From NCBI GenBank assembly GCA_014653975.1, contig JACWDR010000002.1, positions 65,887 to 128,181 of the forward strand: a stretch of DNA of 62,295 nt, in the 5' to 3' direction. The notes under the pieces are model-generated. The model made no database searches. It worked only from the letters and a program-made list of their open reading frames with translations, and was not told the origin of the DNA. Source of the stretch: Pelagibacterales bacterium SAG-MED20 (GTDB taxonomy: Bacteria; Pseudomonadota; Alphaproteobacteria; Pelagibacterales; Pelagibacteraceae). The translations under genes were made by a program, and so were the position numbers. Positions 52,688 to 60,549 of the stretch are shown here, one piece after another; position 1 is the stretch's first letter; every line of letters begins with the position of its first letter.

Positions 52688-52956
52688 TAACCACCACCTA
52701 TTGGAGGGATAATTCCAATTTTTTGGTCCTTTAAAATTTTATAGTTATCATTAACAATATTATTGTCTTCTGAACAAAAAGCAGAAGATCTAACAATTTT
52801 TTTAAAATTTTCATTACCGTTAAAATTTTTATCTAAATAACTAATAATTTCTTTTTTAAGATCTTTGATCTCAATTTTTTCATTTATATCAAATTCTAAA
52901 TAATTTTTATTGCTAAAGTCTCTGCTAGCACCAAAAAGTTCAAGTATTATTTTCAT
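52687..52956 (-). CDS. moaD: Molybdopterin synthase sulfur carrier subunit
   Basis: 89 residues with the ubiquitin-like MoaD layout: ILELFGASRDFSNKN, a Lys-rich middle, and the C-terminal IGIIPPIGGG. The Gly-Gly tail becomes a thiocarboxylate that supplies sulfur. One Gly beyond the usual GG end is seen, so processing or a frame-end variation is possible. It overlaps the thioesterase gene by four bases and moaE by one. Confidence 0.88.
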   Translation of the reverse strand: MKIILELFGASRDFSNKNYLEFDINEKIEIKDLKKEIISYLDKNFNGNENFKKIVRSSAFCSEDNNIVNDNYKILKDQKIGIIPPIGGG

Positions 52957-53423
52957 TTTTTTAATTTAGATGACAATTTTAAATCTTGAGTATTAAAATT
53001 TGATTTATTTTTTATAATAAAATTATCCATTATTTTAGCTTTATCGTCTTCAAATTCTTTTACTTTACGAGTATTTAAATCAACATAAAGAGCCAAAGCT
53101 TCAAAAGTAGATGCTAAGTATTTCTTTTTTTTGTGAACCATTTCAAATTTATATTGGAGACGTTTTTTGTCGTGGTCAAAGTATAGTAAATTGATATCCA
53201 CTTCATCATCAAGTTTGAGTTCTTTGTTATAAATAATATTACTTTCTACCATCATAGTGCTCATGCCTGTAGTTTTTGCAGAATTTTCACCCATATTAAA
53301 AATAGAATTAAGATTGTCCGCACCAAATTTATCAAATATTAAAAGATAATATGTGACATTCATATGACCGTTGTAATCAATCCAATCCTTAAGGATTTTT
53401 TGTGAAGCTAATTTAATTGACAT
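52953..53423 (-). CDS. Hotdog-fold acyl-CoA thioesterase within the moa operon
   Basis: 156 residues with the 4HBT-type pattern ILKDWIDYNGHMNVTYYLLIFDKFGAD, where Asp-x-x-Gly-His-Met is the catalytic loop. This branch resembles thioesterases linked to carnitine/betainyl-CoA use. Placement between moaC and moaD, overlapping the latter by four bases, has no obvious functional reason; it may be carried along in the operon. No signal peptide. Confidence 0.82.
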   Translation of the reverse strand: MSIKLASQKILKDWIDYNGHMNVTYYLLIFDKFGADNLNSIFNMGENSAKTTGMSTMMVESNIIYNKELKLDDEVDINLLYFDHDKKRLQYKFEMVHKKKKYLASTFEALALYVDLNTRKVKEFEDDKAKIMDNFIIKNKSNFNTQDLKLSSKLKK

Positions 53424-53433
53424 ACTTTTATAT

Positions 53434-53979
53434 TTAAAAAATATCTTTTAAAAAATCAGGTAGACCATCTGGATTAGTCCATAATCCACTCTTTCCACCT
53501 TCTTTAATTAACAATTTAACATTATCAATTTTAAGATGAGGATTTACAATTTTACTTAAATCATAAATTGTAATTAATGCTGCATTTACACCCATGATAG
53601 CTTCCATTTCAACACCTGTTTTGGCAACAGCTGATACAACACAAAAAACCTCTAATGAACTTTCAACTTTATTCATAATTATTTTTGTTGCTGTATGATC
53701 TATTGGAATTGGATGACACAATGGTATTAATTCACTTGTCTTTTTGACACCAAGAACTGCAGATACTTCGGCTAAACTAATAGGGTCACCTTTAGGCATT
53801 TCATTACTTTTAATTAAGTTAAATACTTCTTTTCCAACATAAATCTTTCCTGACGCCAAAGCTCTTCTAAAAGTTTCTTTTTTGGAAGACACATCAATCA
53901 TATTAAAAGAATTTTTTTTAAAAATTTCTTTAGCCCAATCTTCTAATGTTTTTTGATTAACTACTTTTAATTTTGTCAT
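53434..53979 (-). CDS. moaC: Cyclic pyranopterin monophosphate synthase
   Basis: 181 residues. MoaC motifs are plain: MIDVSSKKETFRRALASGKI, TSELIPLCHPIPIDHT with the active His, and AKTGVEMEAIMGVNAALITIYDLSKIV, ending EGGKSG. It carries out the second half of precursor Z synthesis with MoaA. It is the first gene of the minus-strand moaC-thioesterase-moaD-moaE operon, divergent across 212 bases from the regulator-like gene at 54192. Confidence 0.94.
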   Translation of the reverse strand: MTKLKVVNQKTLEDWAKEIFKKNSFNMIDVSSKKETFRRALASGKIYVGKEVFNLIKSNEMPKGDPISLAEVSAVLGVKKTSELIPLCHPIPIDHTATKIIMNKVESSLEVFCVVSAVAKTGVEMEAIMGVNAALITIYDLSKIVNPHLKIDNVKLLIKEGGKSGLWTNPDGLPDFLKDIF

Positions 53980-54191
53980 ATTAACATCTTACATTCTAAC
54001 AACTTTTTTTAGATCTAAATTTTAAATTAAAAAATAAAAATTATAAACAAAAGTGTAATATTTTATTTAATTTAAATATACAACCTATAGTTTAACTTTT
54101 TTTTATTTATAGATTTTCCCGTTGTTTTCTTAAATATTTAATCATTTATTTAAGGCAAAGATGATTATATTGTTAATTAATATTTATTTAA

Positions 54192-54659
54192 ATGGGTGGA
54201 CAATTTAACAGAGAAATTAAAAAAAACATTAATGCTGCTAAAAAAAAAGTTAACAGCATGTGTGTTCAAGTTGACTTTTCCCAGCTTTCACAAAGATTGC
54301 TGGATTTAGCTACAAAAGGAAGAAACAAATCTAAAGTACTAAAATACTTTATGCATAGCGCCGATACTTGGGTGATATTACTAAATGCAATGAAAGCTCA
54401 CTACGACAATAAAAAAATTTCTATAAGTGACTGCTTAAAAGGAACATATTTTACTAAAGAGAGTGGATTGTCTTTTATAAAAAAAACTTCTGAAGGAGAA
54501 AATGCTTATTTTTCTATAATTGATGATTTGATTGATAAAAGAAAAAAAGTAGTAAAAATGAGTGATGAAGTAATTAATGAGTTTGAATATTATTGTAATA
54601 AAATCTCAATTTGCGTAGATGATCCTGTAAATAAAGACTCCTGTCACAAGATAATTTAA
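54192..54659 (+). CDS. Putative MarR-like winged-helix protein upstream of arsenite oxidase
   Basis: 155 residues without signal peptide. The central segment (KISISDCLKGTYFTKESGLSFI) could be a helix-turn-helix, followed by a wing and final helix (DKRKKVVKMSDEVINEFEYY), the layout of MarR regulators. The same end pattern (K/QR-K-x-x-K-x-S...I-x-E...Y) is seen in the protein next to tdm. Three Cys residues are present near the start and the end (SMCVQVD; YYCNKISICVDD; DSCHK), which could sense thiol-reactive compounds such as arsenite; this is speculation. It lies 159 bases upstream of aioB on the same strand. Confidence 0.6.
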   Translation: MGGQFNREIKKNINAAKKKVNSMCVQVDFSQLSQRLLDLATKGRNKSKVLKYFMHSADTWVILLNAMKAHYDNKKISISDCLKGTYFTKESGLSFIKKTSEGENAYFSIIDDLIDKRKKVVKMSDEVINEFEYYCNKISICVDDPVNKDSCHKII

Positions 54660-54818
54660 CTTTAAATCAAAGGTTGTATAGCATTTTACTATAAGTTCTT
54701 TCATGAGAATTTTAGCATAAATTTTTTCATGAATAATATCTTTTATAAGTCCTAGATAAAAAACTTTATTTTAGTAGGGTCAATTTAATTTTTAAAAAAT
54801 GTATTGGAGAAAACAATT

Positions 54819-55337
54819 ATGAAAAAGACTGGTAAAAGATGTCAAAGACTGGTTGATAAAGGAAGAAGATCTTTTTTAAGAGGATCAGCGGCATCAGTGG
54901 GGACTATAGCTGCCGCAACAATTTTACAAACAAAAAAAGTTGAAGCTTCAAATTTTCCTTCAAATAAATTAGCAAATGTAAAAGATTTAAAAACAAATGT
55001 TCCTTTAGATATAAATTATCCTGACGAAGACTCACCTGGTGTTTTATTGAAATTAGGATCAAAAGTGGAAGGAGGAGTAGGCCCTGATGGAGATATTGTA
55101 GCCTATTCAGTTTTGTGTCCTCACAAAGGCTATCCATTGAATTATAACGATGCAGACAAAGTTTTTAATTGTCCTGGTCATTATTCTGTTTTTGATGCAG
55201 AAAAAGGTGGTTTACAAGTTTGGGGCCAAGCTACTCAAAATTTACCACAATTTAAATTAAAAGTTTCTAGCGGAGGAGATATATTCGCTGAAGGAGTTGA
55301 CGAGTTAATTTATGGTCGACTTAGTAATGTTCTATAG
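54819..55337 (+). CDS. aioB: Arsenite oxidase small subunit (Rieske 2Fe-2S)
   Basis: 172 residues. A Tat signal (GRRSFLRGSAASVG, Arg16-Arg17) directs the folded protein to the periplasm. The Rieske ligands are Cys100-Pro-His102 and Cys118-Pro-Gly-His121. The end (QVWGQATQNLPQFKLKV...FAEGVDELIYGRLSNVL) is nearly the same as other AioB proteins. The disulfide cysteines of ordinary Rieske proteins are replaced (Tyr105, Gly120), as in part of the AioB family. A TTG at 54804 could give five extra residues; the ATG at 54819 with GGAG upstream is chosen. It precedes aioA by nine bases. Confidence 0.95.
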   Translation: MKKTGKRCQRLVDKGRRSFLRGSAASVGTIAAATILQTKKVEASNFPSNKLANVKDLKTNVPLDINYPDEDSPGVLLKLGSKVEGGVGPDGDIVAYSVLCPHKGYPLNYNDADKVFNCPGHYSVFDAEKGGLQVWGQATQNLPQFKLKVSSGGDIFAEGVDELIYGRLSNVL

Positions 55338-55346
55338 GAGGGAAAT

Positions 55347-57773
55347 ATGGCATATAAAAGAAATATAAATAAATTACCAATAATACCAAAAGATGCGAAA
55401 AAACATAACGTAGTTTGTAATTACTGCATAGTTGGGTGTGGCTATCATGCTTATACCTGGAATGTAGGAGCAGATGGAACTACTACAAACAATATTTTTG
55501 GAGAAAATCTATCTGTTCAACAAGGAGCAGACTCTGATGCTTGGTATTCTCCATCAATGTGGAATATAGTTAAGCAAAATGGAAAAGATGTAAATATAGT
55601 AATAAAACCTGACAAAAATTGTGTGGTAAATAGTGGTTTAGGTTCTCCTAGAGGAGCAAGACAAGGTGAATTAAATTATTCACAATCAACTAGTACACAA
55701 TTACAAAGATTAACTGATCCTCTTGTTTATAGATATGGTCAACTTCAACCAACTTCGTGGGATGATGCTATCGGTTTAGTAGCAGATGTAACTAAAGCTG
55801 TAATTGATGACCAAGGGGAAGATGGTCTTTTTGTATCAGCTTTTGACCACGGTGGAGCCGGTGGTGGATATGAAAATACATGGGGAACAGGAAAATTATA
55901 TTTAGAATCAATGAAAATTAAAAATATAAGAATCCATAATAGACCTGCTTATAACTCTGAAGTTCATGGAACAAGAGATATGGGAGTAGGTGAGTTAAAT
56001 TATTGTTATGAGGATACTGAGCTTGCTGACACAATAGTTTCAGTAGGAGCTAATTCATTAGAGACTCAAACAAATGCTTATTTAAATCACTGGGTTCCAA
56101 ACATGCGTGGAACATCAATGGATAAAAAGAAGAAACAATTACCAGGAGAAGATCATGCTCCAGCTAGAATGATTTTTGTTGACCCTAGAAGAACGGTGAC
56201 AATAAATTCAGCAGAAGCAGAAGCAGGAAAAGAAAATGTAATGCATTTAGCGATTAATTCTGGAACAGATTTAGCGTTGTTCAATGCTTGGATGACTTAT
56301 ATCGATTCAAAAGGTTGGGTTGATAAAGATTTTATTAAGGCAAGCACAATGGATTACGATAAAATGGTTAAAGGAAACAAAACTTCCTTATCTAAAGCTG
56401 CAAAAATTACTGGATTAACTACAAAACAAATCCAACAGTCAGCTGAATGGATTGCAAAACCAAAAGGTAACAAAAGACGAAGAACGTGCTTCGTTTATGA
56501 AAAAGGTCTGATTTGGGGTAATGATAATTACAGAACTAATTGTTCTTTAACTAACGTTGCAGCAGCAACCGGAAATATTGGAAGACCAGGTGGAGGATGT
56601 TGTAGAATGGGAGGACACCAGGAAGGATACTTTAGACCAGCAGATGGTTTTATATGGGAAGGAAACCCTGCTAAACCCCCATATGTTGATAAGTTGCTTA
56701 TAGAAGGAAAAGGTGGAGTGCACCATGTTTGGGCATGTGACCATTACAAAACAACTTTAAACGCTCATGAATTTAAGCGTGTATACAAAAAAAGAACTGA
56801 CATAGTTAAAGATGCTATGAATGAAGTACCGCATGGTGATCGTAAAGCATTAGTTAAAGCTATTATGGGTGCTATTAAAAAAGGTGGTTTATTTTCAGTA
56901 GATGTAGATATTATCAAAGCAGACATTGCTGAAGCAGCTCATGTTATTTTACCAGCAGCAACATCTGGAGAAATGAACTTAACGTCTATGAACGGAGAAA
57001 GAAGAATGAGATTGACGGAAAGATATATGGATCCTCCAGGTCAAGCATTGCCTGACTGCATCATTGCTTCAAAACTTGGAGAAGCAATGGGTTTCAGTGG
57101 TTATGGCTGGAAGACTGAAGAAGATGCTTTTATGGATGGCTACCACAATGGTACTGGAAAAATTGTAACTTATGATAGATTAAGAGTTATGGGCAATAAT
57201 GGTGTTCAAGAACCAGTTATTGATTATAAGGACGGTAAGTTAGTTGGTGTTAAACGTTTATACGCCGATGGAAAATTCGACCGTCATGGCAAAGATCATA
57301 AAAAACTAATCTTTAAGGAGTCAAAATGGAGAGGTTTACAAGCTCCTGGAAAAGAAGCTCAGAAGAAGAAGTTTAAATATTTGATCAATAATGGAAGAGC
57401 TAACCATGTATGGCAAAGTGCCTATCTAGATAGAAAGAACCAATTTGCTACAGATAGATGGCCTTACCCATTCATTGAAATGAATCCATCTGATATGAAG
57501 AATATTGGAGTATCTGAAGGTGATTTAGTAGAAGTGTTTAATGACGATGGTTCAACACAGGCAATGGTTTGTCCTACGCCAACTGCAAAAAAGAAAGAAA
57601 CATTTATGCTTTTCGCTTATCCTACAGGTGTTGTTGGAAACGTAGTAAACGATGGAGTAAACGAAGTAATTATTCCAAACTATAAACAAACTTGGGCAAA
57701 TATAAGAAAATTAGCTAACAAACCATCTGGTGTTAACCACGTTAGCTTTAAGTCAAAGGAATACAAAATATAA
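55347..57773 (+). CDS. aioA: Arsenite oxidase large subunit (molybdopterin, 3Fe-4S)
   Basis: 808 residues, close to the usual length. The cluster motif is Cys24-x2-Cys27-x3-Cys31, with Ser near position 100 (NSGLGSPRGARQG) in place of the fourth Cys, the sign of a 3Fe-4S centre and of AioA. Other family marks are HNRPAYNSEVHGTRDMGVGE, ANSLETQTNAYLNHWVP and GRPGGGCCRMGGHQEGY. It oxidises arsenite to arsenate in the periplasm and passes electrons through the Rieske subunit to a cytochrome c. No own signal peptide; export is with AioB, as known for this enzyme. A terminator follows. Confidence 0.96.
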   Translation: MAYKRNINKLPIIPKDAKKHNVVCNYCIVGCGYHAYTWNVGADGTTTNNIFGENLSVQQGADSDAWYSPSMWNIVKQNGKDVNIVIKPDKNCVVNSGLGSPRGARQGELNYSQSTSTQLQRLTDPLVYRYGQLQPTSWDDAIGLVADVTKAVIDDQGEDGLFVSAFDHGGAGGGYENTWGTGKLYLESMKIKNIRIHNRPAYNSEVHGTRDMGVGELNYCYEDTELADTIVSVGANSLETQTNAYLNHWVPNMRGTSMDKKKKQLPGEDHAPARMIFVDPRRTVTINSAEAEAGKENVMHLAINSGTDLALFNAWMTYIDSKGWVDKDFIKASTMDYDKMVKGNKTSLSKAAKITGLTTKQIQQSAEWIAKPKGNKRRRTCFVYEKGLIWGNDNYRTNCSLTNVAAATGNIGRPGGGCCRMGGHQEGYFRPADGFIWEGNPAKPPYVDKLLIEGKGGVHHVWACDHYKTTLNAHEFKRVYKKRTDIVKDAMNEVPHGDRKALVKAIMGAIKKGGLFSVDVDIIKADIAEAAHVILPAATSGEMNLTSMNGERRMRLTERYMDPPGQALPDCIIASKLGEAMGFSGYGWKTEEDAFMDGYHNGTGKIVTYDRLRVMGNNGVQEPVIDYKDGKLVGVKRLYADGKFDRHGKDHKKLIFKESKWRGLQAPGKEAQKKKFKYLINNGRANHVWQSAYLDRKNQFATDRWPYPFIEMNPSDMKNIGVSEGDLVEVFNDDGSTQAMVCPTPTAKKKETFMLFAYPTGVVGNVVNDGVNEVIIPNYKQTWANIRKLANKPSGVNHVSFKSKEYKI

Positions 57774-57787
57774 AAAAATATTATATT

Positions 57788-57828
57788 AGAGGCTAGAAAT
57801 AAAATTCTAGCCTCTTTCCCTTTTTTTT
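57788..57828 (+). terminator. Rho-independent terminator after aioA
   Basis: A perfect 11-bp stem (AGAGGCTAGAA with TTCTAGCCTCT) and a six-base loop, followed by TTCCC and eight T. It lies 14 bases after the aioA stop. The cytochrome c ATG starts directly behind the T run. Confidence 0.9.
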
Positions 57829-58194
57829 ATGATAAAAAAAACTCTATTAGCTATTCTTTTATTTGTCTCAAATATAAACTTTTCAATAGCTAATATAGAA
57901 TCTGGAAAAAAAGTATTCAATAAATGTAAAAGTTGTCATTCAATAAAGCAGGAAAAAAATAAACTTGGACCTCATTTAGTAAAAATTTTTGGAAGAAAAG
58001 CAGGGTCTATAGAAAATTTTAAATACTCTTCTGCTTTAAAAGATTCAGGAATAATTTGGAGCGAAGAAACTTTAAAAGGATATTTAGCAAATCCAAGAAA
58101 ATATATACCAGGAACTAAAATGAGTTTCGCTGGAATCAAAAATACCGACCAATTGAATCACTTAATTGAGTATTTAAAACAAGATAGTAATTGA
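57829..58194 (+). CDS. Class I cytochrome c, likely electron acceptor of arsenite oxidase
   Basis: 121 residues. Signal peptide about 1-21 (cleaved after SIA), one haem site CKSCH, the HLVKIFGRKAG segment, and the distal Met in PGTKMSFAGI. This is the small soluble cytochrome c family (c-550/552). It lies behind the aioA terminator, so it is probably made from read-through RNA or its own promoter. It would carry electrons from AioB to the terminal oxidase. The ATG has no ribosome site apart from the terminator T-run region. Confidence 0.92.
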   Translation: MIKKTLLAILLFVSNINFSIANIESGKKVFNKCKSCHSIKQEKNKLGPHLVKIFGRKAGSIENFKYSSALKDSGIIWSEETLKGYLANPRKYIPGTKMSFAGIKNTDQLNHLIEYLKQDSN

Positions 58195-58224
58195 ATAAAA
58201 AAAATTTTATGATTAAATTAAACT

Positions 58225-59214
58225 ATGTTAATTGATCCTTTTAAACGAAAAATTTCATACATAAGAATTTCAGTTACAGATAGGTGTGATTTTAGATGTA
58301 ATTATTGTATGCCTGAAAAAATGCAATTTTTGCCCAAGAAAGATTTACTTACATTAGAGGAATTAGAAAGACTAGGTAATGTCTTTATAGACCTTGGAGT
58401 TAAAAAATTAAGAATTACAGGAGGAGAGCCTCTTGTTAGAAAAGATATTATGAATTTATTTAAAGGCATAGGAAAAAGAATTGGAAATGGTTTAGAAGAA
58501 CTAACATTAACTACTAACGGATCACAGTTAGAAGACTATGCAGATGAACTTTTTGAAATTGGAGTAAGAAGAATAAATATTTCATTAGACACTCTAGAAA
58601 AAAATAAATTTAAACTTATTACTAGATTAGGTAATTTTGAAAAAGTAATGAGAGGAATTATGAGAGCAAAAAAGGCGGGAATGAAAATAAAGATTAATAC
58701 AGTTGCACTTAAAGGGGTTAATGATTTGGAGATTATAAGGTTAGTAAAATGGTGTGGTGAAAATCAGTTTAATTTAACTTTTATTGAAGTGATGCCAATG
58801 GGAGAAATTGGAGAAAAAAGAATTAATCAATTTATGCCTTTGACAGAAGTCAAAGAGGTACTCGGTAGTCATTTTACATTAAATAATGATCCAATTAAAA
58901 CTGGTGGACCTGCTACTTATATGCATTGCGAAGAAACAAAACAAAAAATTGGTTTTATAACTCCACTGACACATAATTTTTGTGAATCTTGTAATAGAGT
59001 AAGAATTACCTGCACAGGAAATATGTACATGTGTTTAGGTCAAGAGGATAAAGAAGATTTAAAAAAACCTCTAAGAGAAAGCAAAAATGATAATGTTTTA
59101 AAAGATGTAATTTATAAAGCAATTTTAAGAAAACCAAAAGGACACGACTTTGTAATAGAAAGAGAAGAAAAAGAAAAGCATGTTCCAAGACATATGAGTG
59201 TCACTGGCGGATAA
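58225..59214 (+). CDS. moaA: GTP 3',8-cyclase MoaA (radical SAM)
   Basis: 329 residues. The radical SAM motif is Cys-x3-Cys-x2-Cys in [15 protein letters not shown]. The second cluster Cys residues are in [15 protein letters not shown]. The protein ends with HMSVTGG, the required Gly-Gly tail. It starts the synthesis of molybdopterin from GTP. It lies 30 bases after the cytochrome c gene and so can be part of the aio transcript, which directly links the cofactor to the enzyme. Confidence 0.96.
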   Translation: MLIDPFKRKISYIRISVTDRCDFRCNYCMPEKMQFLPKKDLLTLEELERLGNVFIDLGVKKLRITGGEPLVRKDIMNLFKGIGKRIGNGLEELTLTTNGSQLEDYADELFEIGVRRINISLDTLEKNKFKLITRLGNFEKVMRGIMRAKKAGMKIKINTVALKGVNDLEIIRLVKWCGENQFNLTFIEVMPMGEIGEKRINQFMPLTEVKEVLGSHFTLNNDPIKTGGPATYMHCEETKQKIGFITPLTHNFCESCNRVRITCTGNMYMCLGQEDKEDLKKPLRESKNDNVLKDVIYKAILRKPKGHDFVIEREEKEKHVPRHMSVTGG

Positions 59215-59265
59215 ATCAGAAATTCATAATTTTCATTTAAATATAAAATAATATATATTTTTGTT

Positions 59266-60099
59266 ATGGATAAAATTTTAAGTGAAAGTGAAGTAGAGAA
59301 TTTTAAAAAGGATGGGGCAGTATTTTTAAAAGGAAAATTTGATATTGGCTGGATAGAAAAGCTAAAAGAAGGAATAAAGAAAGGTAAAAAAAACCCAAGC
59401 CCAAGGTTTGTGAATCATACAAAAGATAAAAATTTACCTGGATATTATGAAGATTTTTGGACTTGGGATTTACATGAAGAATTTAAAGATTTTGTTTTTA
59501 ACTCGCCAACACCTGAAATTGCAGCAGAACTTTTGGAGGCTAAAAAAGTAAATTTAGTGATGGATAATTGGTTTTTTAGAGAGGCGGGTTCTAAATCATC
59601 ACCACCTTTTCATCACGATATATCATATTTTGATTTTGAAGGATCAATGTGTGTATTATGGTTACCACTTGAACCTGTCAAAAAAGAAGATGGTATTACT
59701 TGGGTTAAAGGATCTCATCTATGGAATAGATTATTTTTAAGAACAAGATTTAATGATGGACACCAAGTTGATGGTGAAGCTGGAATTGTTAATGGAAAAA
59801 AATATGAATTAACTCCAAACATATTAGAAAACAAAGGTGATTATGAATTTCTACAATGGGATCTAGAAGTTGGCGACTGTATTTATTTTGATATTAGAAC
59901 GCTTCATGGAGGGCTAAATACTGTAATACCTAAAAAAGATGTTCATAGATATACATTGAGAATGGCAAAAGAAAATTCTAAAATTATTTATAGAGGAGAT
60001 TGGGCTAAAGAAGAAAGAACTATTATGGAAAATAACGGCTATAAGAATGGTGATGATCTATCTGGTAAAATGTTTCCAACCTTATTTGAAACTAATTAA
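59266..60099 (+). CDS. Phytanoyl-CoA dioxygenase family (PhyH) protein
   Basis: 277 residues of the PhyH 2-oxoglutarate-Fe(II) family. The iron ligands are expected in PPFHHDISYFDFEG (His-x-Asp) and in DIRTLHGGLNTV (distal His), with Arg in HRYTLRMA for 2-oxoglutarate. It begins LSESEVENFKKDGAVFLKG, the usual N-terminus. It hydroxylates an aliphatic or phospho-substrate; the identity cannot be told. A strong hairpin terminator lies at its end. Confidence 0.9.
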   Translation: MDKILSESEVENFKKDGAVFLKGKFDIGWIEKLKEGIKKGKKNPSPRFVNHTKDKNLPGYYEDFWTWDLHEEFKDFVFNSPTPEIAAELLEAKKVNLVMDNWFFREAGSKSSPPFHHDISYFDFEGSMCVLWLPLEPVKKEDGITWVKGSHLWNRLFLRTRFNDGHQVDGEAGIVNGKKYELTPNILENKGDYEFLQWDLEVGDCIYFDIRTLHGGLNTVIPKKDVHRYTLRMAKENSKIIYRGDWAKEERTIMENNGYKNGDDLSGKMFPTLFETN

Positions 60100-60137
60100 C
60101 TTCCAGCTTTTTCAAACTGGAAGTTAAATTTTTTTAT
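60096..60137. terminator. Terminator between PhyH and GYD genes
   Basis: An 11-bp stem (arms at 60096-60106 and 60117-60127) with a ten-base loop and a following run of T on the plus strand. The convergent GYD gene ends inside the T run, so it may also serve the minus strand less efficiently. Confidence 0.8.
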
Positions 60138-60457
60138 TTTCCTGGTTCTTTGTATCCAGAAGCCATTTTGTTTGCAATTTTAGCAACAACATTTAAGTCA
60201 ATTACTTCATGAACAGAAAAGTCTGTAACTGCACCGCTAGACACAGCCACCATTCCAGACGCAGAAGCTTGTTCAAAAGTTCCTTCAACCTCTACCATGA
60301 AATCATATTTACCTCTCAGCCCAGCATAACCTGTTAGTTTTGCTCCTGCTGCAGCACAAAGAGCTGTCGTAGCAGCTTTTCTGTCAGTGTTTGGATTATT
60401 TACAAATCCACCTAGACCCTTAGCTGTATAACATCCCATAACTATAAATTTAGCCAT
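60134..60457 (-). CDS. GYD domain protein
   Basis: 107 residues of the GYD family: FIVMGCYTAKGLGGF, the middle AKLTGYAGLRGKYDFMVEVEG, and VSSGAVTDFSVHEVID. These are small ferredoxin-like-fold proteins of unknown role that often occur near oxidoreductases. A clear purine-rich ribosome site (AAAGGAG) lies before the ATG. It converges with the PhyH gene and is divergent from the aldehyde dehydrogenase at 60550. Confidence 0.87.
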   Translation of the reverse strand: MAKFIVMGCYTAKGLGGFVNNPNTDRKAATTALCAAAGAKLTGYAGLRGKYDFMVEVEGTFEQASASGMVAVSSGAVTDFSVHEVIDLNVVAKIANKMASGYKEPGK

Positions 60458-60549
60458 TGTGATCTCCTTTATTAGTTTGAAACATTAAACCATATTTGTT
60501 AAAAATTTGTGACAAAATTTTATAAAATCAACTTTAGGTTTAGCAAATT

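Noticed and set aside
55347..57773. AioA as formate dehydrogenase or nitrate reductase (NapA-like)
   Set aside because: The Cys-x2-Cys-x3-Cys motif with Ser as fourth position, the HNRPAYNSE block and the Rieske partner with Tat signal are specific to arsenite oxidase.
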